A program made the position numbers and the translations under genes. Below are positions 14,795-22,072 of a DNA stretch of 24,961 bases, piece by piece. The stretch is taken from NCBI GenBank assembly GCA_034005175.1, contig JAVEVF010000016.1:1-24961 (forward strand), read 5' to 3'. How positions within the stretch are numbered: the first letter of the stretch is position 1; each line of letters starts with the position of its first letter. The notes under the pieces are model-generated. The model searched no databases and was not told the origin of the DNA. It saw only the letters and a program-made list of their open reading frames with translations. Origin of the DNA: JAVEVF01 sp034005175 (GTDB lineage Bacteria; Actinomycetota; Coriobacteriia; Anaerosomatales; SLCP01).

Positions 14795-15342
14795 AGGCGC
14801 GCCGTCCAGGCGCGCTGCTGGCTGTGACGCTGATCGTCGTCGTGGTTCTTGATCAGATCACGAAGGCTCTCATTCGTGCGTCGCTCGAACCCGTAGAGAC
14901 CGTTGTGCTCATCAAGAGACTTGTGTATATCACGCATGTGCGCAACACCGGCGCGGCGTTCGGGCTCATGCCAGGCCAGCAGTCATTGTTCATTCTGACG
15001 TCTGTTCTCGTGTTGCTGGGCATCGTCTTGTACTGGTGGCGTGCTCGGCCCTCAAGTCTCGTGCTTTCGCTTTCGCTTGGGCTTGTGGCCGGTGGCGCCA
15101 TCGGTAATCTCATAGACCGGGCCGTCTCTGGCCGCGTCACCGACTTCATCGACATCCGCATCCTTCCGGTCTTCAACGTTGCAGATATGGCCATCGTGGC
15201 GGGAGCTGCGGGGCTGTTCGCATGGGCGCTCTTCGCGCCAATCGAGCCTCATGAAGAGGAAGAAGCGCCAGGAGAATCGGGCGCGCTCCTCGATGAAGTG
15301 GCTCAGCAACGCCTCCCGTTTCCTGAGGAGCCTTCCGAGTGA
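14767..15342 (+). CDS. lspA: Prolipoprotein signal peptidase (signal peptidase II)
   Basis: Membrane aspartyl protease that cleaves lipoprotein signal peptides just before the lipidated cysteine; PstS of this window is a likely substrate. From GTG 14767 it has 191 residues with four membrane helices. Catalytic aspartates are Asp126 (GRVTDFIDI) and Asp140 (FNVADMAIVAG), and the conserved NTGAAFGL (60-67) and GNLIDR (113-118) are present. An acidic tail of about 35 residues follows the last helix, an extension beyond the usual 150-170 residues. The start is uncertain. GTG 14767 gives a full first helix but overlaps the dksA-like gene by 28 bases; GTG 14824 avoids the overlap but shortens the helix. 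Neither has a clear ribosome site, and a 7-base-pair hairpin lies at 14797-14815. Confidence 0.92.
   Translation: MQGCRGIAVEARRPGALLAVTLIVVVVLDQITKALIRASLEPVETVVLIKRLVYITHVRNTGAAFGLMPGQQSLFILTSVLVLLGIVLYWWRARPSSLVLSLSLGLVAGGAIGNLIDRAVSGRVTDFIDIRILPVFNVADMAIVAGAAGLFAWALFAPIEPHEEEEAPGESGALLDEVAQQRLPFPEEPSE
14797..14815 (+). repeat. Perfect hairpin at the dksA-like/lspA junction
   Basis: GCGCGCC at 14797-14803 and GGCGCGC at 14809-14815 form a perfect seven-base-pair stem with a GTCCA loop. It begins two bases after the dksA-like stop codon. No T run follows. Depending on the true lspA start it lies inside the first codons of lspA or just upstream of them. Confidence 0.6.
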
Positions 15343-16349
15343 CTGGTCCGGTGCGCTTTGAGTTCACGGTGCGCGGCGAGAATGCGGGACAGCGTCTCGA
15401 TACGCTGCTGGGTCATGCCGATGAGGTGGCTTCGCGCAGCGCCGCCGCCCGTCTCATAGAGGCGGGATTCGTGCTCGTCAACGGAGAGCTCGCGACCAAA
15501 CGTCACGTTGCCCACGCTGGTGAGCTCATCTCAGTGGAGGTGCCTCCGGCGGAAGGTCACGAACTTGAACCCGAGGACATTCCTTTGGACATCAGGTTCG
15601 AGGATGATGACATGCTTGTGATCTCCAAGCAGGCAGGGCTCGTGGTGCATCCAGCGCAGGGCAACTGGACCGGCACGCTGGTGCACGCGCTTCTCGCGCA
15701 CACCGATGAGCTCGGCACTCTGCAGGGGGAGGACCGAGCAGGCATCGTGCACCGCCTAGACAAGGACACCACAGGGCTGATGATGGCTGCCAAGAACAAC
15801 CGTGCACAGGCGGCGCTTTCTGAGGCCATCAAGATTCGTGCGGTCGACCGGTGCTACCTTGCGCTTGTACATGGCTACATCGCACCTGATACGGGGCTGA
15901 TCGACGCGCCACTTGGACGCGACCCCCGCGACCGCAAGAAGATGGCCGTGGTGGAGTCTTCCTCGGCACGCCAGTCGGTGACGACCTTTCGTGTGCTCGA
16001 GCGCTACCTGGCCGGCACTCATGACGACGGGTACACGCTTGTGGAGTGCAAGCTCTACACCGGACGAACGCACCAGATCCGCGTTCACATGGCCTATATC
16101 GAGCACGCGGTCGTGGGTGATCAGACCTACGGGCAGCGCAAGCTCAAGGCCGACCGAGGGCTCACTCGGCAGTTCTTGCACGCGTACCGGTTGGAGTTCG
16201 ACCATCCCATCACCAGTGAGCACCTTTCGTTCGTTGACCCGCTGCCGGCCGACCTCGTATCTGTGCTACGCGAGATTGAGCCCGACTCGATGGGGCGAAC
16301 GGAGGCGGGTGACGAGGTCTTCGCGATGCTGGAGGGTGCTGGTCTGTGA
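15339..16349 (+). CDS. rluD: RluD-family 23S rRNA pseudouridine synthase
   Basis: Converts specific uridines of 23S rRNA to pseudouridine; RluA/RluD subfamily, 336 residues. An N-terminal S4 RNA-binding domain covers about 17-70 (QRLDTLL...SRSAAARLIEAGFVLVNGE). The catalytic domain has the signature HRLDKDTTGLMM with catalytic Asp141, and later GRTHQIRVHMAYIEHAVVGD and the conserved L-HAYRLEF-HP element. It starts at GTG 15339 in a GTGA overlap with lspA, a common pairing. Homologues in this position are usually named RluD, but the exact uridines modified cannot be told from sequence. It is followed by an unusually long gap. Confidence 0.93.
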   Translation: MTGPVRFEFTVRGENAGQRLDTLLGHADEVASRSAAARLIEAGFVLVNGELATKRHVAHAGELISVEVPPAEGHELEPEDIPLDIRFEDDDMLVISKQAGLVVHPAQGNWTGTLVHALLAHTDELGTLQGEDRAGIVHRLDKDTTGLMMAAKNNRAQAALSEAIKIRAVDRCYLALVHGYIAPDTGLIDAPLGRDPRDRKKMAVVESSSARQSVTTFRVLERYLAGTHDDGYTLVECKLYTGRTHQIRVHMAYIEHAVVGDQTYGQRKLKADRGLTRQFLHAYRLEFDHPITSEHLSFVDPLPADLVSVLREIEPDSMGRTEAGDEVFAMLEGAGL

Positions 16350-16640
16350 GACAAGCCAGGTTGCGCGACGACTCGAAGGCCGCACCCTTCTGGTCCCTCG
16401 CCTATGGGGGGAGATGACGACTTCATCGAGCGAGGACCGCAAGGGAGCCGCGAACCCGCACCGACCCGCTCGTGCAAAGGGGCGGGGGGACTTCATGAAG
16501 GAGATCTGCGAGGGGTCAGGTTCTGAGCGGCGGGACGGCGAAGGCTCCCGTGGTCGACCAGCACGTACAAGCCGGGCGAATCGGTGCAATGACCGGAGGG
16601 GAATCATCCGACATTCCCTAGACTCACCGGTTGCTTCTGT
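16350..16640. other. Unassigned intergenic stretch, no gene recognised
   Basis: About 290 bases, or 354 including the hisC promoter and leader, between rluD and hisC. I recognise no tRNA, T-box core, known riboswitch or intrinsic terminator with a T run. Small dyads are present: the palindromes CTTCATGAAG at 16491-16500 and TGGTCGACCA at 16551-16560, and the pairing TCCCTC/GGGGGA around 16395-16413. A forward frame stays open from rluD through 16677, and ATG 16414 or ATG 16495 could start small proteins of 87 or 60 residues. Their codons (AGG, GGA, CTA, TCA) do not look like those of neighbouring genes, so I do not call a gene. Confidence 0.5.
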
Positions 16641-16651
16641 GACCTCGACCC

Positions 16652-16680
16652 GCGACAATCCTCGACAATTCGGATAGAAT
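16652..16680 (+). promoter_or_regulatory. Promoter of hisC with repeats around it
   Basis: TAGAAT at 16675-16680 is a good -10 box; GCGACA at 16652-16657 is a -35 match at four of six positions, with 17 bases between. Transcription would start near 16687, giving hisC a leader of under 20 bases. CCCGCGA at 16649-16655 and TCGCGGG at 16680-16686 form an inverted repeat around the promoter. CGACAAT occurs at 16653-16659 and 16663-16669, exactly ten bases apart, and CGGGAACTTCCCG is a 13-base palindrome at 16683-16695. These could be regulator sites. Confidence 0.55.
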
Positions 16681-16703
16681 CGCGGGAACTTCCCGGGAGC
16701 AGG

Positions 16704-17804
16704 ATGGACTGGCAGGCAGCCATACGCGCAGAGATCGAACCGATGGTGCCATACGCACCGGGCTTGCGCGCGAGCGAAGTCCATGAGCGGTCAGGCCGCG
16801 ACACGATTCTCAAGCTCTCGAGCAACGAGCATCCGGCAGGCCCGTTCCCCTCGGCGATGCGCTCCATGCAGGCAGTGCTCCCGCGCCTTAACCGCTATCC
16901 CGACGGCTCGGCCCGCGCGCTGCGCCGCGCGCTCTGCGAACGTCTCAGCGTGGCCGACGAGAATCTCGTCGTCTCCAACGGCTCCAACGAGCTCATCCGG
17001 CTCATCGCACAGGCGCTGCTGCGCCCGGGAGATGAAGTCGTCTTCGCGTGGCCGAGCTTCGTTGTCTATCCGATGGTCACGCAGATGTTCGGCGCGACTG
17101 CGGTCAAGGTGCCGCTCACCGCAGATGAGGTGCATGACCTCGACGCGATGGCCGCTGCGATCAGGGACCGCACGCGGATCGTCTTCCTCTGCAACCCCAA
17201 CAACCCCACCGGCACCATCTACGGCACCGAGGAGTTCGAGCGCTTCCTCGGCAGGGTGCCCGAGGACGTGGCCGTGGTGGTGGACGAGGCGTACTTCGAG
17301 TTCGTGGCCGACGGGCGCTATCCCGATTCGCTTGGCTGGTTCGACCCGGCGGGGCGCATCGCCGTGCTGCGCACCTTCTCGAAGATCTACTCGCTCGCGG
17401 GGTTGCGCATCGGCTACGGCGTGCTGCCCGCCCCGCTTGCCTGCGCGATCGACAAGGTCCGCGAGCCGTTCAACGTCAACACAGTCGCTCAGGTGGCGGC
17501 CTACTACTCCCTCGGCGACGAGGCTGAGGTCGAGCGCCGCAAGCGCGAGAACCAGGAGCAGAAGACCTACCTGTATTCGACCTTCGACCGGCTCGGTATC
17601 GAGTATGCGGCGTCGGAGACGAACTTCGTCTACATGAAGACGCAACGGCCGGTCGAAGTGTTCGAAGCGCTCCTCGGAGAGGGTGTCATCGTTCGCGGTT
17701 TCGGCACTGCGCCTGCGCTGCGAGTGGGGGTCGGCTCTCCCGATGACACACCCGTTCTCATCCGGGCCCTCGAGGCCGTCGCCGGCAGGATCGGAGACAT
17801 CTGA
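16704..17804 (+). CDS. hisC: Histidinol-phosphate/aromatic aminotransferase (HisC-type)
   Basis: Fold type I PLP aminotransferase of the HisC group, 366 residues. HisC converts imidazole-acetol phosphate to histidinol phosphate. The visible motifs are LKLSSNEHPAGP (37-48), NRYPDGSARALRRAL (63-77), SNGSNELIRL (91-100), CNPNNPTGTIYG (163-174), VVDEAYFEF (192-200) and TFSKIYSLAGLRIGYG (224-239) with PLP lysine Lys227. The gene sits with aroF, tyrA and aroA and without other his genes, so I infer it may serve as the aromatic aminotransferase for tyrosine and phenylalanine; relatives can do both. ATG 16704 follows a GGGAGCAGG ribosome site and has its own promoter. Its first 290 or so codons are nearly free of GGT and CGT, unlike its neighbours. 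Confidence 0.9.
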   Translation: MDWQAAIRAEIEPMVPYAPGLRASEVHERSGRDTILKLSSNEHPAGPFPSAMRSMQAVLPRLNRYPDGSARALRRALCERLSVADENLVVSNGSNELIRLIAQALLRPGDEVVFAWPSFVVYPMVTQMFGATAVKVPLTADEVHDLDAMAAAIRDRTRIVFLCNPNNPTGTIYGTEEFERFLGRVPEDVAVVVDEAYFEFVADGRYPDSLGWFDPAGRIAVLRTFSKIYSLAGLRIGYGVLPAPLACAIDKVREPFNVNTVAQVAAYYSLGDEAEVERRKRENQEQKTYLYSTFDRLGIEYAASETNFVYMKTQRPVEVFEALLGEGVIVRGFGTAPALRVGVGSPDDTPVLIRALEAVAGRIGDI

Positions 17805-17863
17805 GAGCATCTCGGTGGAGCGCGAGCATCCGCACGCCAACCGACTCAGAGGAGTGAGATGAC

Positions 17864-18892
17864 ATGCTGGTAGTGATGCGTGATCATGCGTCTTCGCGGG
17901 ATATCGACCATGTCGTGACGATCCTTCAAGACGCCGGCGCTCAAGCCCATCTTTCGCGTGGCGAGGTCAAGACCATCATCGGCGTGATCGGCGACCGTGA
18001 GATCATCTACGGGCTCGAGCTCGAGGGTTTGCCCGGCGTCGAAGAGGTCGTACGTGTCCTCAAACCCTATAAACTCGTTAGCAGGGACTTTCAACCGGAA
18101 GACACCATAGTCACGTTACCGAACGGCTCTTCGATCGGCGGTGGTGCGTTCGCCGTCATCGCAGGACCGTGTTCCGTTGAATCCGCCGAGCAGATGCGCA
18201 TCGTCGCAGCGGCGGTGAAGCGAGCGGGAGCCACGATGTTGCGCGGCGGTGCGTACAAGCCGCGCACAAGCCCCTACGCATTCCAGGGGCTTGGTGTTGA
18301 GGGTTTGCGGATGATGCGCGAAGCAGCCGATGAATTCGGCCTGCCGGTGGTAACCGAGGTGCTCGATGTGCGCGATGCTGACACCGTTGCCGAGTGGGCC
18401 GATGTCTTGCAGGTGGGTGCGCGCAACATGCAAAACTTCATGATGCTCGATGAACTTGGCAAGATGGGTAAGCCGGTCTTGTTGAAGAGGGGCCTGTCGG
18501 CGACGATCGAAGAGCTTCTCTCGGCAGCGGAGTACGTGCTTAAGGGGGGCAACCGCGATCTCATCTTGTGTGAGCGCGGTATCCGCACCTTTGAGACGTA
18601 CACTCGAAACACGTTGGACTTGGCGGCGGTTGCGGCCCTCAAGACGCTCACGCATCTTCCGCTAGTGGTCGACCCATCGCATGCCACCGGCCGAAGGGAA
18701 CTCGTCGCACCGATGGCACGCGCTGCGATCATCGCTGGTGCCGATGGCGTGATGGTTGAGGTGCACCCTCAGCCAGAGCGCGCACGCTGCGACGGCCCGC
18801 AATCACTCGACGTCGCAGGATTCGACGCGCTCATGGATGAGATGTCGCCGCTACTGGCGCTGACAGAGATGCATTTGGGGTCGACGTCATGA
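17864..18892 (+). CDS. aroF: 3-deoxy-7-phosphoheptulonate (DAHP) synthase, type I-beta
   Basis: First enzyme of the shikimate pathway, joining phosphoenolpyruvate and erythrose 4-phosphate. The 342-residue product has an N-terminal ferredoxin-like regulatory domain (about 1-70, MLVVMRDHASSRDIDHVV to VVRVLKPYKLVSR). The TIM-barrel core follows, with AGPCSVES (100-107, metal ligand Cys103) and RGGAYKPRTSPYAFQG (127-142), then VLQVGARNMQNF, KRGLSATIEE and DPSHATGRR. In this subtype the small N-terminal domain mediates feedback inhibition, often by tyrosine or phenylalanine; the effector here is unknown. ATG 17864 follows GAGGAGTGAG, and 59 bases separate it from hisC. The stop overlaps the tyrA start (ATGA). 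Confidence 0.95.
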   Translation: MLVVMRDHASSRDIDHVVTILQDAGAQAHLSRGEVKTIIGVIGDREIIYGLELEGLPGVEEVVRVLKPYKLVSRDFQPEDTIVTLPNGSSIGGGAFAVIAGPCSVESAEQMRIVAAAVKRAGATMLRGGAYKPRTSPYAFQGLGVEGLRMMREAADEFGLPVVTEVLDVRDADTVAEWADVLQVGARNMQNFMMLDELGKMGKPVLLKRGLSATIEELLSAAEYVLKGGNRDLILCERGIRTFETYTRNTLDLAAVAALKTLTHLPLVVDPSHATGRRELVAPMARAAIIAGADGVMVEVHPQPERARCDGPQSLDVAGFDALMDEMSPLLALTEMHLGSTS

Positions 18893-20022
18893 GGTTGTCC
18901 TCAGTCGCGATCATCGGTGTCGGGCTCATAGGCGGCTCGTTTGCCGCCGCCCTGAAGGGGCTTGAGCACCCTCCGCGTGTATGGGGCATCGACACCGATG
19001 CCGATTCGCTTGCGTGGGCGGTGAAAAACGGTCTGCTTGATGATGCCGCATCGCCTGGCAGTGAGATGGCCGCCCGGTGGCTCGGGCCCGAAGGCGCTGA
19101 TCTCGTCGTCTTAGCTGCACCGGCCGCTCGGATAGTCGAGTGGATGGAGCGTCTCGGCACGCTGGGTTACCGCGGGACCGTCACCGATGTCGCCTCAACG
19201 AAGTCAGCGGTGATCGAGGCCGCGGAGAAATGCCTCGGCGAGAAAGCTGCATTCGTAGGCGGTCACCCCATGGCTGGTTCGGAACGCAGTGGGGTTCATG
19301 CCGCCGACGCTGACCTGTTTCGGGGGGCATATTACGTCCTTACTCCTACACCTACCACCGATGTCGATGCGTATCGCCGTGTGCACGCGCTCGTCAGCGA
19401 GTTTGGCAGTCGGGTGCTATCGGTGGATGCGACCGCTCATGACCAGGCTGTCGCCATAGTGAGCCACGTCCCGCATGTGGCAGCGAGTGCGCTGGTGGAG
19501 CTGGCGGCCGCACACGCGGGCGACGGCGGTGACCTCCTCCGGTTGGCTGCGGGCGGTTTCAAGGACACTACGCGCGTGGCGGCAGGCAGCGCTGATCTCT
19601 GGACAGGAATCTGCCTCGACAACTCGGAGGCTGTGGCGAGCGGCGTGGATGAACTGCGCGATGTGCTGACCGAGTTCGTCAACATGCTGCGCGCTCAAGA
19701 CCGCGCTGGGCTGCGCGCGTGGCTCGCTCGGGCTGCCGAGGTGCGCCGCTCTCTGCCCGCACAGTGGGTTCCCGCAACGTCTCAGCTCACCGAGATCACC
19801 GTGCCGGTTCTCGACCGTCCGGGAGTCATCGCCGAGGTGACCACTGCAGCCAGTCGCTCAGGATGTAACATCGAGGCCATCGAGATCGATCACATGTCAG
19901 AGGCCAGTGCCAATCTGATCGTCGTGATGACCGATGAAGGTGACATCGCGCGTTTTGTGGCAGACCTGAGAGACGCGGGGTACGCACCTCTTGCACGCCC
20001 TCTTGAATCAGGGGAGGAGTGA
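18889..20022 (+). CDS. tyrA: Prephenate dehydrogenase with C-terminal ACT domain
   Basis: Oxidises prephenate to 4-hydroxyphenylpyruvate, the committed step of the tyrosine branch. The 377-residue product has the NAD-binding motif IIGVGLIGGSFAAAL (8-22), DVASTKSAV (100-108), GGHPMAGSERSG (124-135), the region TAHDQAVAIVSHVPHV (182-197) and a helical dimerisation domain. An ACT regulatory domain covers about 302-368, from EITVPVLDRPGVIAEV to DLRDAGYAPL, so allosteric control by an aromatic amino acid is likely. ATG 18889 overlaps the aroF stop (ATGA), and aroA starts six bases after its end. No chorismate mutase or prephenate dehydratase lies in the window. Confidence 0.94.
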   Translation: MRLSSVAIIGVGLIGGSFAAALKGLEHPPRVWGIDTDADSLAWAVKNGLLDDAASPGSEMAARWLGPEGADLVVLAAPAARIVEWMERLGTLGYRGTVTDVASTKSAVIEAAEKCLGEKAAFVGGHPMAGSERSGVHAADADLFRGAYYVLTPTPTTDVDAYRRVHALVSEFGSRVLSVDATAHDQAVAIVSHVPHVAASALVELAAAHAGDGGDLLRLAAGGFKDTTRVAAGSADLWTGICLDNSEAVASGVDELRDVLTEFVNMLRAQDRAGLRAWLARAAEVRRSLPAQWVPATSQLTEITVPVLDRPGVIAEVTTAASRSGCNIEAIEIDHMSEASANLIVVMTDEGDIARFVADLRDAGYAPLARPLESGEE

Positions 20023-20028
20023 CCGGTC

Positions 20029-21357
20029 ATGGACTTTGTCTCCAGAAGGCCGCCATGCCCCCTGACTGGCACCATCGATGTCCCTGGCGACAAGTCGCTG
20101 TCTCACCGCGCTATCTTGTTCGCAGCCATGGCCGAGGGGGCCTCACACCTCTCGGGGATTCTTGAGAGCACAGACGTGCAAGCCACGATCAACGCGGTAC
20201 GCGCTCTAGGCGCTGAGGTAGAGTCGCGCTCGGTATCAGGGGAGCACGAACTGGTAGTCACGGGCTGGGGCTCGATAGGGCCCAAAGCGCCCAGGGAGCC
20301 GATTGACTGCGAGAACAGCGGCACCACCGCGCGGTTGTTGTCGGGGATGCTTGCCGGCTGGAACATCGAGGTGACGTTGCACGGTGATGCTTCGCTCTCC
20401 CGTCGCCCGATGAAGCGCGTGATCGATCCGCTCGAGCAGATGGGTGCGCGCTTTGAGTCTGCAGATGGGAGGTTGCCCATCACTGTTCGCGGCGGAGGCC
20501 TCACGACGATCGCCTACGAAGGTGCTGTCGCAAGCGCACAGATCAAGACCGCCGTGTTGCTCGCCGGGATGCAGGCAGAGGGGCGCACCAGCGTGCGTGA
20601 ACCTGCGGCAAGTCGCGACCACACCGAGCGACTCTTGCCCGAGTTCGGGGTTTCGGTGGGGACTGACTCCGTGCGCCACGAGGCGTGGGTTGACGGCCCG
20701 GTCACACCGGTAGCCGCGAACATCGTGGTGCCCGGTGATCCGTCCTCGGCAGCTTTCATCATCGCCGCCGGTTTGCTGGTCTTGAATAGCGAGATAGCCG
20801 TGCGCGACATGAGCATCAACCCCACACGCGTCGCGTTTCTCGATGTCATAGAACGCATGGGTGCGGATGTGATGATCGAGCCACGCACGCCTGCAAGCTT
20901 CGAGCCCGTCGGGACGGTGCACGTCCGCTTCACCCGGCCCCTGCATGCCACCACAGTGAGAGCGCATGAGATCCCCGCGCTCATTGATGAGATCCCCGTG
21001 CTCGCACTGATCGCCACGCAAGCCGAGGGAGTCACGCGGTTCGAGCATGTGAATGAGTTGCGCGTGAAGGAGTCGGATCGTCTCGCCGCCATAATCGAGG
21101 GCCTTACTGAGTTGGGAGCCCACGTACATGCAGACGGCGATGACTTGCTCGTCTGCGGACCGAGCGAGCTTCACGCTGGCACCCTCTACAGCAGAGGAGA
21201 TCATCGTCTTGCGATGGCGTGGGCACTTGCTGGTCTGATCTCATCGGGGCCGGTGACGGTCAAGGGGTTTGAAGCTGTGGATGTCTCGTATCCTGGCTTT
21301 GCGCGCGACCTCTCGCGGTTGTCATCAGGCACGGGTCCCGTGTCCGACGTGCTATGA
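20029..21357 (+). CDS. aroA: 3-phosphoshikimate 1-carboxyvinyltransferase (EPSP synthase)
   Basis: Sixth step of the shikimate pathway, transferring the enolpyruvyl group of phosphoenolpyruvate to shikimate 3-phosphate. The 442-residue product has two inside-out alpha/beta domains with the expected motifs: GDKSLSHRAILFAAM (20-34, with Lys22), ENSGTTARLLSGML (95-108), SLSRRPMKRVIDPLEQMGA, SAQIKTAVLLAG, PGDPSSAAFI, the EIPALIDEIPVLA segment and NELRVKESDRLAAIIEGL, then the closing DHRLAMAWALAGL. ATG 20029 follows GGGGAGGAG, with six bases separating it from tyrA. Forty-three bases lie between its stop and the cmk start. Length and order of motifs are normal. Confidence 0.96.
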   Translation: MDFVSRRPPCPLTGTIDVPGDKSLSHRAILFAAMAEGASHLSGILESTDVQATINAVRALGAEVESRSVSGEHELVVTGWGSIGPKAPREPIDCENSGTTARLLSGMLAGWNIEVTLHGDASLSRRPMKRVIDPLEQMGARFESADGRLPITVRGGGLTTIAYEGAVASAQIKTAVLLAGMQAEGRTSVREPAASRDHTERLLPEFGVSVGTDSVRHEAWVDGPVTPVAANIVVPGDPSSAAFIIAAGLLVLNSEIAVRDMSINPTRVAFLDVIERMGADVMIEPRTPASFEPVGTVHVRFTRPLHATTVRAHEIPALIDEIPVLALIATQAEGVTRFEHVNELRVKESDRLAAIIEGLTELGAHVHADGDDLLVCGPSELHAGTLYSRGDHRLAMAWALAGLISSGPVTVKGFEAVDVSYPGFARDLSRLSSGTGPVSDVL

Positions 21358-21400
21358 TGCGCCACCATCGGTCCATCACACCCAGGCCGGAGGTTATCGA

Positions 21401-22072
21401 GTGATCGTAGCGATAGACGGCCCGGCGGCATCGGGCAAGTCCACGGTGGCGCGTGCAGTCGCGATGCGCCTAGGCGCACACTACCTGGACACCGGAGCCA
21501 TGTACCGCTCGATTGCTCTGGCGGCTCTGGAAGGTGGAATCCCTTTGGACTCAGAGGAGGAAGTCGCTGCGCTCGCTCGCCGCTCGGTGATCGAGTTCGT
21601 GCATGCGAAAGATGCCCCTATCCCCACAGCCACGCTTCTTGATGGCAAGGATGTGACTTCGGCAATTCGAACGCCGACTGTTGACGAAGCGGTGAGCTCG
21701 GTAGCACGTCTGCCGCGCGTGCGCGATGCGATGGTGGCACAGCAGCGTCGGATCGCGCAACGGGCCGACGCGATCGTTCTTGAAGGCCGGGACATCGGCA
21801 CGGTCGTGTTTCCCGGCGCCGAGGTCAAGGTCTTCCTCACCGCTTCTCCACAGGAGCGCTCACGTCGCAGGTATTCGGAGATGGCCGAGCACGGGCACGA
21901 GGTGGCCGAGGAGACGGTGTTCACCAACATAGAGCGACGCGATCATGCGGACTCTTCTCGGGAAACGGCGCCGCTTGCGCCTGCTCCCGATGCCGTGATA
22001 GTCGATACCACCGGCATGTCTGTGACTGAGGTCGTGGACGAGGTCGTGCGGTTGGTCGAGCGGGTCTGCTGA
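21401..22072 (+). CDS. cmk: Cytidylate kinase
   Basis: Phosphorylates CMP and dCMP to the diphosphates using ATP. The 223-residue product begins MIVAIDGPAASGKSTVARAVA with the P-loop at 7-15, followed by LGAHYLDTGAMYRSIALAAL, the CMP-binding insert, and LEGRDIGTVVFPGAEVKVFLTASPQERSRRRY, ending with the R-D..R..APL...A-V-DTT pattern of the family. The frame is open back to 21269 inside aroA, but GTG 21401 has GGAGG seven bases upstream and gives the canonical N-terminus. aroA next to cmk is common in bacteria, and in actinobacteria cmk is usually close to der, which here follows three genes later. The stop overlaps the plsC start (TGATG). Confidence 0.95.
   Translation: MIVAIDGPAASGKSTVARAVAMRLGAHYLDTGAMYRSIALAALEGGIPLDSEEEVAALARRSVIEFVHAKDAPIPTATLLDGKDVTSAIRTPTVDEAVSSVARLPRVRDAMVAQQRRIAQRADAIVLEGRDIGTVVFPGAEVKVFLTASPQERSRRRYSEMAEHGHEVAEETVFTNIERRDHADSSRETAPLAPAPDAVIVDTTGMSVTEVVDEVVRLVERVC

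Noticed and set aside
16510..16530. GGGGTCAGG as a possible SRP RNA core
   Set aside because: The conserved GGAAGGAAGCAGC-type segment that should follow is absent.
16565..16610. Resemblance to a cobalamin riboswitch (CGGTGCAATGACCGG)
   Set aside because: The B12 box and the other conserved paired elements are missing, and the genes downstream have no cobalamin link.
16414..16677. Possible small protein in the rluD-hisC gap (starts at 16414 or 16495)
   Set aside because: Codon use is unlike the neighbours, there is no recognisable motif, and the frame runs into the hisC promoter.
16783..17637. Forward 284-residue open frame inside hisC
   Set aside because: Its composition (Ser, Arg, Ala, Thr, Pro repeats) is that of a frame-shifted reading of high-GC3 codons; hisC in the other frame has all family motifs.
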